Below, piece after piece: positions 39,258-40,612 of a stretch of DNA of 40,612 bases (its first letter is position 1; each line of letters begins with the position of its first letter). Below the pieces are notes generated by a model. That model was not told the DNA's origin, did not search any database, and worked only from the letters and a program-made list of their open reading frames with translations. Origin of the DNA: a virus. The translations under genes and the position numbers were made by a program. The DNA lies in the IMG/VR virus record IMGVR_UViG_3300021139_000043, positions 1-40,612 of that record; one strand, written 5' to 3'.

Positions 39258-39485
39258 GTGACAGAGCTAGAGTTACAAGAAGAAATCACCAGATTAAAAA
39301 AAGAAAATAGTCAATTGAGGGCTTACAAAGAACAAACAGAAGGCACAGCACGACAAAGAGCTTTTAGCAGATTAAGACAATTGCTAGAAATGTCTGCTTA
39401 CGACCCTATCATAAGCATAAGAGCTTTTCGGGTGATGGCTGAATGCCTCATGTGCATTAACGACGAATTGGATGCGCGAAAGTGA
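39258..39485 (+). CDS. Coiled-coil early protein, 75 aa
   Basis: GTG 39258, preceded by AAGGGGAT. A leucine-zipper-like start (LELQEEITRLKKENSQLRAY) is followed by a helical domain (FSRLRQLLEMSAYDPIISIR, AFRVMAECLMCINDELDAR). It follows Cro by 15 bases and overlaps the next GTG. It may dimerise and act as a regulator (a CII-like place in the map, but without a helix-turn-helix I can see). Confidence 0.6.
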   Translation: MTELELQEEITRLKKENSQLRAYKEQTEGTARQRAFSRLRQLLEMSAYDPIISIRAFRVMAECLMCINDELDARK

Positions 39486-39694
39486 ACGAAATAAAAAAAG
39501 AAATAGAAAGACTCATAAGAAACATAAATTATTCTATTGCATGGCGAAAAATAACTTATTACTGGAAAAAAACCCGAGACATCATATTAAACTCATTAAT
39601 GCTTGCCATTGTTGGCTTTATATTTTTATTGCCTTTTATGTGGTGGGCTTTTGTTGTTTATGTTGTTGTTCATTTTGTTAGTAAATATTGGTGA
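39482..39694 (+). CDS. Small membrane protein, 70 aa
   Basis: GTG 39482 overlaps the previous stop (GTGA); the reading from 39472 is a shadow. Residues 1-35 are basic and helical; residues about 37-65 are strongly hydrophobic (SLMLAIVGFIFLLPFMWWAF, VVYVVVHFV), one long or two short transmembrane helices, ending SKYW. A basic-then-hydrophobic design could suit a holin or inner-membrane exclusion protein. Confidence 0.6.
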   Translation: MNEIKKEIERLIRNINYSIAWRKITYYWKKTRDIILNSLMLAIVGFIFLLPFMWWAFVVYVVVHFVSKYW

Positions 39695-39698
39695 TATT

Positions 39699-39902
39699 AT
39701 GAAATTTAAATGGGAAAGAATTAATCAAAGTACTGTTACCCTTTCTGGATGGACTAATACTTTTAGAGCCAAAGTCATTGGTGGTTGGATTATTAAAGAA
39801 CATACTTTCGAGCCAGCTGGTGATGAATCCGAAGAAGCTCACGGCGTATCTATTTCTTTGGTTTTTATACCTGACCAAAACCATGAATGGGTAATAACGT
39901 AA
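39699..39902 (+). CDS. Hypothetical beta-rich protein, 67 aa
   Basis: ATG 39699 is preferred to 39603, whose extra N-terminus only shadows the membrane gene. The product (MKFKWERINQSTVTLSGWTN, TFRAKVIGGWIIKEHTFEPA, VSISLVFIPDQNHEWVIT) is a small beta-sheet protein reminiscent of the DUF-type 'WxIK' phage proteins. Its TAA overlaps the next ATG (TAATG). Function unknown. Confidence 0.6.
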   Translation: MKFKWERINQSTVTLSGWTNTFRAKVIGGWIIKEHTFEPAGDESEEAHGVSISLVFIPDQNHEWVIT

Positions 39903-40117
39903 TGACGTATAAAATAGAAATTCTTTGCGATTGGTGCGAAGCTAATTTGAGATATACAAAATTAGCTACTAATTACAGATTACATTTAACTTCGGAATTA
40001 ATCAGAACCAAAGACCAAGAGTTTGATACCGTAGCTAAAGACCCACTAGATGACGATAAACATTTTTGCGATATATGCTGCCTTAATGATTGGTTAACTC
40101 AAGAGTTCAACAAATAA
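39902..40117 (+). CDS. Zinc-knuckle-like protein, 71 aa
   Basis: ATG 39902 overlaps the preceding stop. CDWC (residues 9-12) and CDICC (residues 56-60) with a conserved DDDKHF before the second pair make a treble-clef-like Zn site. The middle is helical/beta. It overlaps the next gene by one base. Probably a small nucleic-acid- or protein-binding early factor. Confidence 0.6.
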   Translation: MTYKIEILCDWCEANLRYTKLATNYRLHLTSELIRTKDQEFDTVAKDPLDDDKHFCDICCLNDWLTQEFNK

Positions 40118-40260
40118 TGTTAAAACGAATTTGGTGTTTTTTATGGGGACATGATTTTGATTTTGAAGATTCTAACTATCTTCAAGTTTGGCATAAGTTT
40201 GAGTCATCCAGCAAACATTTATTTTGCAAAAGATGTTGTAAATATAGGTTAGTAGAATGA
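40117..40260 (+). CDS. Small Cys-containing protein, 47 aa
   Basis: MLKRIWCFLWGHDFDFEDSN, LQVWHKFESSSKHLFCKRCC. The combination of an N-terminal C-x-LWGHD with a C-terminal FCKRCCKY is typical of small phage zinc-ribbon proteins, in which CxxC pairs with the N-terminal Cys/His. It shares single-base or 4-base overlaps with both neighbours (TAATG, ATGA). Confidence 0.55.
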   Translation: MLKRIWCFLWGHDFDFEDSNYLQVWHKFESSSKHLFCKRCCKYRLVE

Positions 40261-40562
40261 ACTTTCCAGAACGATATTTATTTAAAAAATATCCACATTT
40301 AACTTTTATCATTCCCTACAAAAGGGATAGATTGCAGGTAATATCGTCGATAGATGAAGGGTGGGAACATGTTTCGGTTTCTTTATTAACACGCTGCCCA
40401 ACATGGGCTGAGATGTGCCACGTTAAAAGTATTTTTTGGAATGATGACGAAGCGTGTATACAAATTCATCCTGAAAAAGTTAATTATGTTAATGCTCATC
40501 CGTTTTGTTTGCACATATGGAAACCACCTCAAGAAATTTATTCGAAATTATTTGGGAGTTAA
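40257..40562 (+). CDS. DUF7694-like protein
   Basis: 101 residues. GWEHVSVSLLTRCPTWAEMC followed by HVKSIFWNDDEACIQIHPEK, then VNYVNAHPFCLHIWKPP, is the DUF7694 signature ('W-HVS-S---RCPTW-EM---K--FW---E---Q-HP----YVN-HP-CLH-W-P'). It is common in phages and mobile elements, with unknown activity. It overlaps the upstream gene by 4 bases (ATGA). Its last 16 codons fall in the terminal repeat, and the lipoprotein gene follows 4 bases later. Confidence 0.85.
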   Translation: MNFPERYLFKKYPHLTFIIPYKRDRLQVISSIDEGWEHVSVSLLTRCPTWAEMCHVKSIFWNDDEACIQIHPEKVNYVNAHPFCLHIWKPPQEIYSKLFGS

Positions 40563-40612
40563 AAAAATGAAAGGATTGCTATTCGTTGCTTGTTTATTGC
40601 TATGTAGTTGTG
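40514..40612. repeat. Right copy of the 99-bp terminal direct repeat
   Basis: Identical to bases 1-99. It contains the 3' end of the DUF7694 gene and the first codons of the lipoprotein gene (start at 40567, cut off by the window end). Joining the two copies restores both genes intact and connects the rightward early operon that begins at the Cro-like gene with the genes at the left end. Confidence 0.9.

Noticed and set aside
39472-39681. 69-codon ORF in another frame of the small membrane gene
   Set aside because: The GTG at 39482, coupled to the previous stop, gives a better basic-then-hydrophobic protein; the alternative is a Cys/Lys-rich shadow.

Overview
The window is a complete, AT-rich tailed-phage genome of about 40.5 kb. 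The first 99 bases (1-99) are repeated exactly as the last 99 (40514-40612), as expected of a circular or circularly permuted molecule assembled with a k-mer overlap. The virion genes are those of a small contractile-tailed phage (myovirus): TerL, a DUF1073-type portal, a Mu-F-like head protein, a DUF2213 protease/scaffold, a DUF2184-type capsid, a DUF3383-type sheath, a tube, a frameshifted tail chaperone, a short tape measure and a Pam3/E217-like simple baseplate. The host is most likely a Gram-negative gammaproteobacterium: there are lipoproteins and Sec signal peptides, a T4-type lysozyme, a gammaproteobacterial-type CsrA and a CspA-like cold-shock protein. AT-richness and CsrA carriage would suit a Legionella-like host, but that is only a guess.

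Layout. (1) 39.0-40.5 kb running through the circle junction into 1-3.2 kb: a rightward operon that starts with a Cro-like repressor, followed by many small overlapping genes (zinc-knuckle proteins, tiny membrane proteins, DUF7694, a lipoprotein, two exported proteins, a GNAT-like protein). (2) 3.2-3.6 kb: two small leftward genes, divided from the next block by a compact pair of back-to-back promoters. (3) 3.7-9.6 kb: early genes, namely RecE-like exonuclease, RecT annealase, DUF6378, a cluster of small proteins that includes repeated FTKEEL modules, and a lambda-O-like initiator whose gene contains three 16-bp dyad iterons next to an AT-rich stretch (predicted origin). (4) 9.6-10.5 kb: a more GC-rich island with RNA-like hairpins, an orphan protein and the cold-shock protein. 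(5) 10.5-11.8 kb: a leftward operon encoding small membrane proteins, DUF7352 and CsrA. (6) 12.0-37.2 kb: the late operon, from an XRE protein and TerL through head, connector, tail, baseplate and fibres, with the probable TerS displaced into the fibre region. (7) 37.3-38.4 kb: lysozyme and a VRR-NUC nuclease. (8) 38.4-38.95 kb: two leftward genes facing Cro.

How it works together. The phage recombines with its own RecE/RecT-type pair, starts replication from its own O-like protein, and otherwise shows no polymerase, helicase or primase, so it must borrow the host replisome. A Cro-like gene and repeated operators suggest temperate ancestry, but no CI repressor or integrase is visible. Post-transcriptional control is unusually prominent: CsrA, a CspA-like protein, a hairpin presenting AAGGAG, and two structured GC-rich islands. 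The most promising novelties are the FTKEEL cassette (one copy fused to a tail-collar domain), the two structured islands, and the CsrA/Csp module.
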